This document shows, piece after piece, positions 12,070 through 26,200 of a DNA stretch of 64,000 nt. The position numbers and the translations under genes are program-made. The stretch spans positions 47,467,844 through 47,531,843 of the forward strand of contig JANCRA010000003.1 in assembly GCA_024362935.1 (NCBI GenBank). Direction: 5' to 3'. The DNA comes from Setophaga petechia. Lineage: Eukaryota > Chordata > Aves > Passeriformes > Parulidae. The notes below the pieces were generated by a model. That model was given only the letters and a program-made list of their open reading frames with translations. It was not told the origin of the DNA and did not search any database. The stretch's first letter is position 1. Every line of letters starts with the position of its first letter.

Positions 12070-15000
12070 CAATTTTCTGCTTCCTTTTTTCCTGGAAATA
12101 TGAAATGATTGCAGCTTACCAAGGTGCCAATAACTGTGAGCCAGTTCAGTGAAGAGCTGGTGGTTTACAATTTAGCCATGCCATGTGCCTGTGTGTCACA
12201 CAACATCTCTCACAAGAGGATTATGGTGTGCTTAAATGACAAATGTGTCACTCAGTGCCAAACTCCTCAAAGCTTGAATTTCTGTACTTATTTGGAAACA
12301 AACCCCTTAATGATGGTGATGGGTATCTCAAGTCCTCTGCTAATTTCAATTTTCTTTAGCTTGTCTTGATGTATGAGAAGTGCAGATCATTAACTTGTCA
12401 GTGAGGCAAAGGCAGTATTGCTTTATATCCTTCTAATTATTTTAAGGAAAAAAAAAATTCTGTACACGCATTTGTCCAGTGAACTTTTGAGGGTAAAGTT
12501 ATCCTTGACATCTGAGAAGTAAGACACAGCAGTGTAATAGCACATACTGCTACTTGGAGGAGTTCTGCTGACTTTTATCATAAAGAACCTTTTTAAATTG
12601 ACTCTTAAAATCACTTTGTTTTCCTATTAGCTACCCAAAGATATGAGAAATTTCTTTTTTTTAGCTTTCTTACCCTTGGTGTGACTGTGTTGACTGTCAC
12701 CAGTCACCTCCTTATTTCCCATGTGCCTCAGCACAGTTTCCAGGAGTATCTGCTCCATGACCTTACAATATTTGGGTTCTGCTGTGCCAGTGTACTAACT
12801 CATGGAAACTCTCTTTTGGTGTCCTCAGTCCCCAGTCTTGGTGGAATGATTTCCTTTTGGTTTAATGTGGCAAGAGGCTTTACAATGAAGAACAGACTAG
12901 CACATAAAATCTATTTTACCTCAGTCAGACCCAATACACTGATTTATTAGGGAATTTAGCCAATGGGTTTAGCAGAGTGTGAGACATCAGTGAGGCATCA
13001 TGGTAGGTATGTCTCAAGATATCTCACTTTTTATCTCAATATGATTAAATCACCCCCCCCAACCCCCCAAATATTTTTGTAAATAATTACAATAGAGAGT
13101 TTTGAAGAGGTGAGGATATGAAGGACAGTGGCTGAATGCCATTTCTGGCTTCTTTGTTGTTTGAAAATACAAGGAAGTTAATGTCTGGCCAAAAGGTAAA
13201 GTTGAATGCTCTTTTAGCTGGAGATACTCTGTGTTTTGCTGGCCCTGGATTCCTGAAGTTGCTATCTTCTTCCTGAAAACCTGAAAGATAATCCACTTCT
13301 AAAAAATATACTTTTAGCTTGTTTTGTCCATCTTTTGGATAAAGAAGTAACTTCACTTTTTACTAATTTTTGTTAGTGTGGCTTTTTTTGGCATGTAAGT
13401 ACCTTCATTCTATCATGTGGGAAACAAATGGGAAAAAGACACTTTCTTATAGATATTCTAAGTAAATTTCAGATCTTTCTGTGTTTGTATATGAACATCT
13501 CAGGTGGCAGATATCATATAACATGAGATACATTTTTTAAAGAGAAAAGCAAAATAAGAGTGAATTAATCCAAATTAAGACCAAGTGAGAATAACTCAAT
13601 TATTATCTGTACTTTGGTTTTGTGTTATATCCTGAAGTTCCACTATAGCTGAGTGACATGCTCACAGTTAAAGGCAGTTTTTTGCAACCTATTTAAAACA
13701 TTTTGAAATGTAGTTTTAGAGTTATTGAAATGGAGATGGATGCAGTTCATTTGACAGTGCAATCTGAAAGTTGTAAAAATGCTCAAGCAGAAACTCGAGT
13801 GTACAAATAGTTATGTCCAAGTTTATGCCATGTCATAGCACATATCAGCATTGGTTTTATGGGCCTGTGAAAGAAGCCAATATTTCAAGACATTAATTGT
13901 TGATCCACTCAATCCCAGGCTTGTAAGATAACTTAGAATGCTCCCTTCTCCTCTCTGTCCTTTGTAAATTTTATAGGTGGTATTCTCTTCCCCCAATCTT
14001 TGTACCCTAGGAGTGGTGTATATTGAAATTAAGAGTTGTAAAATAAACATTGCTTGTATTTTAAAAAACAAAAACTACATCAAAGGCAAAACAAACCTGT
14101 CTTCACCTTGTCAATTGACTAAAAGGCGAAATAAATTAGGAGTTTGGCTTCCTTACCTCCTTCCTGCAGGAAACAATTTTTGGTTTTCATAGTAAAGCAC
14201 TATGCAAATGTAATGCAAATCTAATTCAAGCTGTAGTGCAAATCTATGCTTTCTACATCTATTTTTAAGGAATTCCTGATGTTTCAAGTTGTTTCCCTCT
14301 TTTATGCCAGAATAGTATGAAATGGTTTGGCTGTTCTCCTGAAATTGGCTTGTCCAAGTCAGAATTTCAGCTTTTGATTTTGGGAATTATGTGTGTGACT
14401 ACCACCAATATGTGTATCATGCACAGAGCAGTAGCACAACATGTGGGAGGTCTAGATTTAAATCTCTGCTCTTCTTGACTCAGAGCAGTTTATCCTGCAT
14501 TACCTGGAGGCATCCAGGGCATGAACTTGAATATGGATCCCCTGTTTCAAACCATGCCACTGGACAGGCTTGTCAAGCCAGAGCACAAGTTTATGTGAAT
14601 ATATTCATATGTAGGCTTCTCCTATGGTATAGCTCTGTGCAAAGAATGCAGCTTGGAATAACAGTTATGATGAAGTTTCATTTAATCAAAAACACTCTGC
14701 TCATGTATATGTGTATAAACAGCAAATAATTAGTTATACTCAGAATAACTCATTAAAATTCCAGTTAAAGCCATTAATCTGGGCATTTAAAAGGTCATTA
14801 TCAAGCAATTAGTTTGCTGTCTGTTGAATATTGGACTTTTTTTAATTGCATCTGAAAGGGGAAATTGGAAATGGAAGAAACTTGCAGACAAAGCAACAAA
14901 AATAAATAAAATTACTTGCTGTCTGGTGAAAGAACTCTTCATTAAAGAAGATATGCATTTCCAAAAGTAGGCTTCCTTTCTGATAGCCTGTTCTTTCCCT

Positions 15001-15230
15001 CCCTCCTAAATCCTACAGAAAAGTTATGTTCCTGTCACTTTTTCATTTCCATTGTGGCTACATCAGGGAAGACCAAATTATTTCCTCTGTGATGAAATGA
15101 GAGGGAAAAAATTAATAGAAAGATAAAGTCCTTATTTAAACACTAATTACCAAGTTCCAGCATTCTGTGCTGGAATGAAAGTTAATGTCTGAAGCTCCCT
15201 GTTTCTCATTGTCATCAGGCAGGTGTCCCT
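12070..15230. other. AT-rich stretch without a gene
   Basis: No exon or RNA gene is recognisable. A C-rich run lies at about 13053-13070. A second TAAT-rich block at about 14690-14930 has the same texture as the block at 8950-9850 and may be regulatory, but nothing proves it. Confidence 0.45.
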
Positions 15231-15300
15231 GTCCATGGCAGAGGGGTTGGGACTAAATGATCCAGAAGGTCCCTTCCAAGCCTCAACATTCCATCATCAC
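15225..15300 (+). mobile_element. CR1 LINE 3' end fragment
   Basis: The sequence 'ttgggactaaatgatccag' followed by 'aaggtcccttccaagcctca' and 'acattcc' matches the typical plus-strand 3' end of avian CR1 elements. Only this terminal part is evident. Confidence 0.8.
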
Positions 15301-18300
15301 TGTCCTGGAGAGCAGCAGGTGTTCTGCAATGGCTGCATGGTAAAAGCAGCCCAAACTGTAGCTGCTTTCTGCTTTTATTAGCTTGATTTGGGGGTTTTTT
15401 AAAGTAAAATAACTAGCAGAAAACCAGTTAATACTTTAATTGTATAGACCTTCTGAATTTAAGAATTTAATTGTATAAACCTTCTGAAACCTTCATGGTA
15501 GTGGAATGACTGGGCGAGTACAATGCCAGGAAACAGACATTTTGGGGTCACTGGAGACTCATTCCATCTATCACTTTTCTGCATTCTGAATATGCTTGTG
15601 GATAATTAAAAAAACCAAACCAAATGCGTTAATTCAGGAACACAATTTGGTGGTAATTTACATAACAATAAGATGCTGTTAAGCAAATGTTACAAAGTGG
15701 TTTAGGTATTGAATGAGGTAAGAAAGGAGATAGAAATAAGACAGCAATATACTGATAGTGATTTAATCTCACCTTCCTTTTTTGAGGATGAATTTAATCC
15801 TTTACTGAATTTTTTTCTCATTTGTCTCCTAATTTTGTTTATTAAAACATTTCATTCTTCCTACTTAGCTTTGTCCTCTAGAGTTACATGTGAATGGGTC
15901 TGTAAAATGAAACATTTTCACTGGTATCTTCACAGACTAGCACAGTGATATATAAACATTTCTAAGAGTTTCAGTCTGAAGAAAATGCTGGAAGTCCTTG
16001 TTGTGAAATAAAGAACAACTACCTGACACTTGGGCCAAATTCAACAAGTAATTTGGGGGCTTATTCTTATAATTTGTCATGGAATCATTGAAGCATCAAC
16101 TTCTTTCCCAGATGTTTTGCTCTTATTTAATTGCTGCTGTGGTGCTCTTTAGCTGATGTCTCCTCCCTGCTGCAGTGGGCAGCAGTTCTGTCCTTGGGCA
16201 GTGGCTGGCTGGCCTCTGGCAGGCCTTGGCACTGACTGCACTCTCTGCTTTTATTCCAATTATTTCCAACTTGCTGTCTTTAGTGTTTTAAAGTGGCGGG
16301 TGAGATGAACTGGTGATTTAATTAGAGTGAAAAGGCAGGCAAATTTTTCATTGTAAAAAAAAAAAGGAAATTGCTGTAGCTGTGAAAGATGGAATCCTGT
16401 TGATGTCTTCTAACTGACACCTTGGCCACTGAGATCAAACAGATGGGTGGGTGGTTCTTCCCTGCCTTTTCCCTTCATGAGGAGATAAGTTCTGTTCTGG
16501 AGAAATCTGGCAGCAGAGAGGAGTGGGCTGTCCCATGAGGGAGGATGCCCCAGGAGCCAAGAGGGACCAGGGCCCAGGCAGGACAGTCCCTTCTTGTCCC
16601 CAGTGCAGTCTCTGGGCCCTCAGGCAGCGCTTCTGGGGCTGCAGCTCCCAAGTCATTGTAGGGCTGTTGGTGCACTCAAGGGCCTGATGGAAGGTTTGTA
16701 AGGAATTGATACCATTGGTGAGCTGGCACTTTCATTTGTGCAGCAGTTTTTGTGCAGCTGGCCTCTGGCACAATTTGGAATAAATTAAAATGGTTTCAAT
16801 TCTCCCTGAGATAAGAGAACTATTCCCACTTGCAGATTAATGGAATACATTTTTGCCATTTTCTTATACAACATAGTGTATATTCTCACTGGGGATAATG
16901 GCTGAGTTAATAGACTGAATATAAGGAATTAAATCTCTCCATCAATATTCTTCACTGTTATGTGGTTTTGTTCTTTTATGTGTGCAGAGTACTATGTTAA
17001 TACAGTCAGAAGATAAAATTGTGCAGACTGTTAAGTCTTTGGAGCTTTTAGCCTTGGATTTTTTGAATCACAAAACTTTTGATTGCAGCACGAATCTTTT
17101 TCTAAAAGATTTAGGACATTTCAGTGGTAAAATACCATACAGAGTATTTCAATTCCTCACCATGTAGATTTCTCAAAAGCTTGTAAGAGTAGAGTCATTA
17201 GCATTTAGACTTTTGGTTGCTTTCTCTATAATCTTCATATTCGAATAAAACTTTGGAGCACGATTTGATGTTCAGCCTCTATTCTGCTCATGTATTTTAT
17301 TCTGTTGTACAAATGATTATTCTATGGGTTAGTTAGCTTGCTCTAAGAGGAACTGGGTTTTAGGTTAGAAATAGTGGTCTTTGAGAGCCCAGCAGTTTGA
17401 GGGAAACCTAGGCTGCAGCCAGGCAAATATTAAAATACAGATGCCTCAAAAGATTAAGTACCTTCAGTAGTTATGTTAGCAATTTTTGTCTGCCTCATAG
17501 TGTTTGTTCCATTCTCTAATTTTATCTTGTGTTTAATGAGATTACATATTTTTGAGTAGTGAATAAGTATAGAACTTCTTTTTTAAAAACAAATATTTTC
17601 TGCATACTTAGAATGTTTTGCTGAAGAAACCTTGGCCAAAAATGAAATCTGCAACTTTTAAATGAAGATCTGAAATATTTTGAAGATTAATTATGACTAT
17701 TTTTTTGGAACTGCTTTTATGACATTTTTCACAGGAGCTGCTTCCCAGCTCCCTTTTAAATCAACTCTGCAGGGAGCTATTTCTATTGGAATGTTTTGCT
17801 TTGCTAGTCTAATGGAGCTCTAAGTTCTAATGATGCTTTTAGATGCTGCTGCAATACATATATTAAAAACCCCAGAAAAAAAAAAATTAAAAAAACAAAC
17901 AAAGAAAATTCAACAAATAAAAGCTGAACAGAGAAAAGCCAATCACCACCACCACAAAAAAAAAAAAAAAAAAAAAAGAAACCCCAAAAAAACCCCATCC
18001 CAACATCCCAATGTCCCAAAACCCACACTGTTAATAGTAAGGCTCATGCAGCAAATCAAGGCTGTTACTGCTATTTGAGTGCCTTTGCTTTTGTTTCAGC
18101 ACAAGCAATCTGCAGTGACTGTTCTCTAATGGTATTTTCCAGACAGCCTCAGAGACACTCACGTTGATTGGCAGTGCTGCAGGACAGGGCACTTCTGGAC
18201 AATTTATGCCTCTTAGAGCAGCCACTCAATGTTGTTACTTAATGTGCAGTGTTCTATCAGGGCTCTAATTTACAGCAAATTGAACATATTCCCCAGTCCA

Positions 18301-21300
18301 TTTAAAGACTCTTGCATTGTTAGAAGACTCATGTCCACTTTTATATTCTGTTGTTATTTTTGTATGGTTTTTGAGTTTTGCCTGGTGCCAGTGGCAGATG
18401 TATCTTGCTTCTTCTATATTTAATTATAGTTCCAGTGGAATTCTTACTGTGAAAAAACAAGTCTGACTCTCGTTCCCTCTGAAGATGTTTTGACAAGTAA
18501 AACACAACTAATTTCTGCATAGTGCTATTTACAGTGTTTCAGGCCACATTCCTTGACACAGAGATAATAATTGGGAGAAAGGATGGATACTTTAAAAGTT
18601 CTCCTTTTTCTTGATTTTGTGGTGAATAGTTACAGGATTCCTGTTCAGATTTATGTCTACATGAGGTTCTGTGAAAATCTGGAGCTCTGACCTCAGTGAT
18701 TGCTTGACCCTCAAAGCTTCAGAAGCATGAGTAAGGATACACAGATTGTACTTCCCAGAAATTCTTTTAGCAATAATATAAAGCTGTCTTGACAGTTACA
18801 AAACAGTATTTTGGGACTGTTTCCCTCTATGGGCAAAAAACCTTTGTACCCATTTTTCCTTTTTATATTGTCAGTGTGTGCTCATAACTTCATGGAAATG
18901 GCTTCAGGGAGCCTCATGTGTTCTTCTCACCAACTTTACAGTACAGTTGTCTCATTTAATATACAGTTCCTTCTTTTGGTTTGTCCCTAGGTGGAGCACT
19001 TTGCTAAATGAAATTAAATCCCCATCATCTTTTAAAATTAAATTCTTTAAATCTGGTTACAAACCCCCTTTCTTTACTTCTAACTTGCTGCCCTCTGTCC
19101 CACAGTTACTCTTTCAACTCTTTGTAAGCTTTCACTGACAAACTGGGTACATAAAAGCTCAGGCCAGGCTGATGAGGTTTGGTGCAGCCAGCAGTAACCT
19201 TTCCTCCTTTGCCCACTGCAGACTTTGGACCTGAGGGAGCTTTTTAATTCTTCTCAGAAATATTTGAGGACCAGAAACATCCCTAAGCCTTTTTGATTCC
19301 TGCTTGTTCTGTTTAGTCAGGAGGCTCTAGTCCTTGCTCTATTCTGCTGGTGATGTAAGCAATCCTAATTTCTTGTTGTGCTGTTTCTCAGTCTGATTCA
19401 CAGCTGATTTCTTAGGATGGCTGCTGCTTCAGTCAGTCCTGGGCTCATTGTTTGGGTCATTGTTTAATCTGCTGTGATGTAGCTGTTCAGGTGACATCAA
19501 CACCCTGTTTGTGGGATTTTTCCCAGTGTAGTTATGGTGACATGTAAAATATGTTTTATATAAATACGTCAAATTTGCATTTCAACTGATGCAGCCTTCA
19601 CAGCTCTTTATTGATTTTAAAGGATTTCTGTTGCTTTAAAGCAATGAAAGAACTGCCCTTTGTTTTCAATATACTGTTATGATACTTAAGCTGTACTTGC
19701 CCTGTTGTAGCTGCTTAGGTAGCCACACAAAAATGACCAGGGCTGCACCTTAACATGTGCTCAATGTTCAGTACTAGCTCCATGGTCCCTTTTTGCTTTT
19801 CTGTGACTGGTTTTAGAAGTAGGCCTGTTTTTTCACTTTCCAGGCTGCTTTCAATTATAGTGAAACAACAGCAGGCTTTTGATAATTCCATCAAAATGCA
19901 GATTATACCTCTATCCTTAGAATATTTCTTGAACTGTGCTAGATATTAAGGTTGGTATATTTTCCACTGAAATCTCCCACCAAAATGAAAGTGTAGCACA
20001 AAGAGAGTAAATGCCTCTTCATGCAGCTCTAACTGCAGGACTGAGGGATAAATGGGTGGGGAAAAAAGGTGACAATTTGCCTTCAAAGGATTCATTAATC
20101 AAGAATTTCTTTTCTCCACTCTACTGAGAAAAAAATCAACTTACAGTGTGCCCAGTGCATCAGGGCATGCCTTTCTATTTTTATCCAAGTTGTCTTCCAT
20201 CTTTCCCATCAAAATGTTCTGAGACTCATTATCATTCTTAATTATTATAACCACTTTTTATATCTCTGAAAGATATTTCTGTATTTCACACTTTCAATCA
20301 TATTTGTGGTTTAACCAACTCCATCTACAATGCATTAATTAGAAGATCTACATGTTTTCTATTTGTTATAGGCAAATAAAGATTTCAGAGCTCTGTTTTT
20401 ACTGTGTTTCCTCTGTCTTGCAGTATTTTTTGGTTATGACATGTACTCCTACAGTTGGTTGCCCATTTAGTAATTCCTAATATTACAGAAAGGGCACATC
20501 CTGATTAGACAGGAGATTTCTGTGTCTGCAGATGAGCACCTCATCTGCTGTGTCTTTGAGAGGCTGGTCTTTTTTGGCTTTGAAACCTAATTTTATGGAG
20601 AGAAATTCTGCACTTGGATAGTGCCAATGATCATCTGGTTAGGCTTGCTTTACTCCTACTACTCTTAAGGACACTTTGAATGAAAATAATTTTTCTATTT
20701 ACTGATAGAAAGACTATTGTGTAGGGTGGTTTAGTCTGAATAATGAACATTACTCACAGACACACTTATGCTACAGTACCTAGTACTATACATAATTATT
20801 GTTATAAAAACGATGCATAATTTGATACAGTAAATTTATACATAATTTTTAATATATTCATATTGTGGTTTTTTACTGTTATGGTTTTTATAAAAACATA
20901 TTTTAATAAATTTATACATAATTTGTAACTTCTTTTATAAAAAGAGAATTTAATTGAATACAGAGATTGCCAGTACACTAAGCCCTAACTAAACTCCATG
21001 AATAGAAAGCTAAGCACTGGAAATGTGCCTTCCTTAAACTAAGGTGTTCTTGCTTTAGTTGTCTAAGAATTTAGAAAAATACTCAACACTAATTACTTCA
21101 GTATCTTTTTATATATGCAATCTACTGCAGAATGCTAGAGATATGAATGTTATCTTTTCTTTATTAATACTTGTTTGATTTGGAAACCAGGGAATATATT
21201 GGGAAAAGAACTTGAAGATACGCTTTGGAATATTGTAAAGATGAATACCCCAATGGAAGAATATTTCTGCCATATCCTGCAAGTGGTTATTATGAAACCT

Positions 21301-22290
21301 TGGAGTAGAATACTACCCTTTTTTCTTGCAGTGGCAATATTGTATGCAGGACAGAGGTAGTGAGCAGCTGAATAAAAGTTCCTGATTGTGGATTTTAAGT
21401 TGCCTAGGTACAGAACCCTGTGGAGTTATAGTTAGTATGGATTTACTTTGCAGCTGGGATCAGAAGTGAACATTCTTTCAGGATGACAGGAATTCACACA
21501 ATCACCATGTGGTAATTTGCCTATTTTGTCTTCTCTCAGTGCCTGTTATCAACTGAGTCCTTTATTGACAGGGCCAGGGAGAGTCTCCAGCACCAACCAG
21601 ATTTCTGTGAGACTTTGATTTCAGTGAGTTTGCAGAGGTGAGACCTGGTAAGAGCCATTAGCTGCAGCCATGTGATGGGAAGCAAAAGCCCTGTTTTACC
21701 CCAGTCCTTTCTCTCAAGATGTGTTGAATCTAACATGAAGCAACATGAGAAACAGTGCAAATGGAGCCAGAGCACAGGGAAGCTTTCCCCCCAGTCTGCT
21801 CAGGGAATGGTGGAGTGAGGGCCAATGCGTTGGAATGCTGGGAGCACCTGAGAAGGTGGGGAGAACAGCATCAGGGATGGCTGATCTCCCTTCCTGTGGG
21901 TGAAAGAAAGTGGGGAAAATGTTGCTGGTGACGTGGAGCACATCTCCCTTTGCTGAAAATACTCCCATCTCCCACAGAGGAAAGTATCTGTGACTCTGAA
22001 ATGTGACTCCTTGGGTTTTTCCTTCAATCCTGAAGGGTGTATATCCAAAGAGATTAATTGGGGGAACAGGTTTCTTCTCATACAAGGGATTTTTTTTCCA
22101 TCTTGCTTTAAAAAAAAAGCAAAAACAGTTTGTCAGCCTTTACTCAGTTCAGCTCCATTTGCTCAAAACATAGCAGCTTCCATCATTATCTCTGTTACCT
22201 CATAATATTTATTGACATTAGGAAATTTGATACAGGATTACCAAAGATAGCTCCATTATCAATGACAATAAATACCTATGCAAATGTAGC
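15300..22290. other. AT-rich stretch without a gene
   Basis: Open frames are short and unrelated to known families. Minor structures are a two-copy direct repeat near 15436-15490 (TTTAATTGTATA then ACCTTCTGAA), an A-rich low-complexity tract at 17873-18022, and repeated 'aaatttatacataattt' units near 20830-20930. No RNA gene was recognised. Confidence 0.5.
17873..18022. repeat. A-rich low-complexity tract
   Basis: Runs of A are interrupted by CC and CAA, including a 20-plus A run and a CACCACCAC segment, followed by repeated AACCCC and CATCCCAA units. The complementary strand is T/G-rich like the tracts at 23.0 and 28.1 kb, so these may be related low-complexity seeds. Confidence 0.75.
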
Positions 22291-22299
22291 ACCAGAAGC

Positions 22300-22340
22300 G
22301 GGGGGGGGGGGGGGTATTTTTTTGGGGTTTTTTTCTTTGC
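22300..22340. repeat. Poly-G run followed by T/G tract
   Basis: Fifteen consecutive G are followed by T runs separated by GGGG. It is a homopolymer likely to be unstable in replication and in sequencing, so its length may be inexact. Confidence 0.85.
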
Positions 22341-23029
22341 AAAATCTCCCTGGTTTAACAGTGAACTCTGAGGTAGATAATTTGTTTGGTAAACCATTGA
22401 TTAAGAATTTTCTCTCTTTGACCAAATGAATCAAGGTGTGGCACAACTGTCATCTCTGTGGAAATCCAATACTGCTTTTCATTCTTGCACACCTTTGCCT
22501 TCCCAGTGATGTGTATAATACAGGACAGACATATCTTTCTGAATAGATGTGATATGCTTTAATCTGAGCTGCAGCCATCAAGAGGATGTAAACTCTATTT
22601 CCACTGGATGTCACTCTTGGCTTAGGTCTGTAGGAGCTTAACACTAAGGGGTTGTCTGCATCAATCTGATACCTGTGGTTTGTTTGGATTTTTTAAAGAT
22701 GCTTATTTAACCTCATGGTTCTAAGTGTAATTTTTTAAGGAAAAAAGGTGCTAAAGGTGGTAATGATGATATGTTGAGCTAGTTTTTACTTGTGTGATTC
22801 TAGCATATTTCTGAATGGGTAATGAACTCGTGAAACTTCACAGTGTAGAGATGCACTTGGATAAAATTCTTAGGTATTAAGAGAAAGTATTCATTGAGTC
22901 TATTTCAAACAATTCCCCTGTGCTTGGGAGACCTGATGCTACTCTGCAATAAATTTCCTTTTTTAAAATATATTTGATATCTAACCTTTCCTTATTTAGT
23001 TTCTTTACTTACAACTATGTTTTATTTTG

Positions 23030-23205
23030 GCGGGGGGTGGGGGGGGCAGAGGGTTTGTGATTTTTGGGGTTTTAAAATTTTTTTTGTTTTTATTTTTTGG
23101 GTTTTTTTGTAAAGAGTTTTTCTGTTTTGTTTGTTTGTGGGTTTTGTCTGTTGGTTTGGTTTTGGGTTTTTTGGGGTTTTTTTGAGGGTTTTTTTGTTTG
23201 CAAAT
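23030..23205. repeat. T/G-rich low-complexity tract with G runs
   Basis: Runs of T alternate with G runs of three to seven, beginning with a near-continuous G block at about 23032-23047. The plus strand could form G-quadruplexes. No coding function is apparent; the frames across it are compositional. Confidence 0.8.
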
Positions 23206-26200
23206 GTAGCTTTTCCAGAGCCAAGCAAGAAGTAGCTGACATGGAATGGACAACATTGCTTTCCTTTCCACCACTTACTTATGTAAATTCAGTAAACAAG
23301 AGAGACTTGACCCTAGTGAATGCACTCTCAAAAGTCATTCTGGGTCATGCCAATGAGCTAAACTGCTTATTAATTGATGTTCTGTCATTGATTGCTGCCC
23401 TACTAGAAGCAGCAATCTAAAATATATCACACATAGGTTTTGGTTGCCTGTGTTTCATTAGGTTGTCACAGGACACTCCTGGTTCTGGGGTGTTTTATTT
23501 TGCTCTTCTCTTCAGAGTTGCACAGAACAGCACAAAACTGCCCCTCTGTAATTACATTTCAGTGACACAGCTCAGAAATTTGATTCTTTATTTTGACAGC
23601 TACAATGTCAGAATATATTGGTTACAAACAAGCTTGGAAATTAATGTTGTCCAAGGTGAATAGTGAAGTTCATGCCTTTGATACTTAAATGTCACCTGAC
23701 TTTGAGTCAAAGTCAGAGCAGAGGGGATCAAATTTACATGGATGTAGGACCCTCCTTTTCCTCTCTGTATCCATATCACAGGAAACACTTATGTGGGCTG
23801 GAAGGAAAGCCCCATGGATGAATTTGGAAGTTCTGTACCCTGCTGGCTTTTGCTCCCACAGAGCTGGTGCAAGCAGCTGATGCAAGCCCAAAGAAAGAGG
23901 TTGTGTCCCAACCTGCTTTAACTTTCAATTGTCAGTGACATTTCCTCCTTGTATATCCCAAAATGCCAAATCAGTGTGTTTGTATTCCAGCCTCATCTGT
24001 GAGTTACTGAACACACAAAAGCAGGCCCAAGTTATTGCAGCTTGCACACAGCCCTTTGCAGCCCTTCCTTTGTCTTTTAGACACTGACAAGGCTGATTTC
24101 TTTTCAGTGTCTGCTAAAGGAGAGATGACTGCTCATGCAGGGCCACCACATACAGCCTCTTTGGTTTAGTGTTACTCCTATACAGACTTTGTTCCTGTTA
24201 GAAAAAATATACTTTTAATATTTATATTCAGTTTTCTTTGATGTTTCTATTGAAAATGTTGGCAGTAGTTATCATTAATGTATTTCATGGTAGTATCTGA
24301 GTGTTTAGGAACCAAAATTACACCTCATACCCTACAGTCTGATTCATTTTTGGGAGACTATAGGTAATTGTTGCAGCAGTGTTTTCCAGCCTGGTCTTCT
24401 ACTAAAAGGAGTTTTCCAGTTTAGAGGTAAATATACAAGGTACTTTAAAAAAAATGTTCATTTCCTTACTTATATCTATTCATTTTCAAAGACACAGAGC
24501 ATTTACATTCATTTAACTCTCCAACTTCTGCTAAATTTTGAAGTACAAAATAAAATGTCTGTCTTGAAATAATTCTATTCTGCACAGTTTAAGCCTTCAG
24601 AGTTATACTTAGGCCATGCATTTGGGTCATTGACTACAAATGAGAAGCTGACACAGTCTGGTCAAGCAGGCATTTACAAGTGAGAATGGACATTTGGAAT
24701 ATTTAGGCTTTTATGTACAAGTGGGAAAAATACCCCCTCAGGTTTCTTTCATCAGATATTTAATAAATGTAATAATAGACCCAAACTCCTTTTCTGTGTC
24801 TATAAATAATTGATTAATTTTTAAAACCATGGGTATTCAATCTTATCCTGAACATGTTTGTGTTAGGCACTGAAATGTGAATTAATTGGTTCAGTTGTGT
24901 GCTTAGCTCATAATATCAGTCAGCATGATTTTCCTATTGAAAGGCAGAACTTGGCCAATGTGATCTCCCCTGCTTTTCTCACCTTCCCTCTGCCAAAAGA
25001 GAGGGACATGAACTGAACAGCCCATTATAGCTGTTCAGAACAGCTGTGGTACCAGAGTTTATAAAGAAAAGCTCTCAAGGGTCTATTTCTGTTGTATTCA
25101 CAATACTTGCTATGTTCATTTATGTGCACATTAAGACCTCTGAAAAAATTATTTCTTTACACATATTACATTGAAGGCAAAATTGTGTGCAACTTATGAT
25201 AGGGAAAAAAGGTGTGATTTGAGGATGATCCCACAGATTGTGATTGGTATTTGTTTCCATGCTGGAATAGCATCCCTCAGTGTGTGAATATTGTCTGAAC
25301 CTTGCCTGAGGGAAGCCTGAGGACCTGACAGAGTCATGCAGGCTTGGAGCTCAGCTGGAGATGCAGAGATGCTTTCCAGGGTGATCATGTAGATCAGCTG
25401 TTCCATTAAACACTTCTGGTTTGTGAAGTTTGATTATGCTTCAGAAACAGGGTATTTAGCATTTTCTTTAGATGTGAACTGATTTTTTGTTGTTTTAAAC
25501 TGGAAAAAGCTGCACCCTGTTTTCTTACATTTGGGAATACATCTTGCAGTGGTTTTGATTGTAAATTCAGATGTAGCAGTAGCAAGAAGATAAGTGGTGT
25601 CTATTATTGGAAAAAATTAGTATTTATTTGACAGTTTCTGAAGAGCAGCTGCTTCATCTAAATTAACCACATAAAGGCCTGGAAGAGAAAGGGGGCTCAA
25701 ATATAGACTTTAAAGGTTTCACATATACATACTTCAAGGAGGGTAAACAACATATATGAAGGACTGTGTCTTATCTCCTACCCTGAAAATTAATGGCAAG
25801 AATCTCCCTGAACAGCAATGAAAACTGTATTTTTCCCAATCCTCTCCTTGAATCATGCAACAATTCATAAGGAAATTCATAAGAAGTGGCATTTGGATAT
25901 TTTTAGGTAACATGTGAATTTTTCTCCCACAGGTAGGGATCCAAACACGAATCAGGAGCCCCATGAATCTCTGCTAGTACAGGAGTTTGTTGCTAAGAAT
26001 CAGACTGGAAAATATTGATCCCAAATAGTGTCCCAATTCGTGGTGGGAATGATTTTAAGAGTGAAACAGACCAGTCTAGGAGAAATGGTTTAGTTGAACT
26101 CAGAAGAAAATATTCCTATGAGGAAAAGCAGCTGAGTGTTGCTCCCCACCACTGTGCTCTTTACACCAGGCAGAGAAAGGAGGCAGCTGCAGTGGTACCT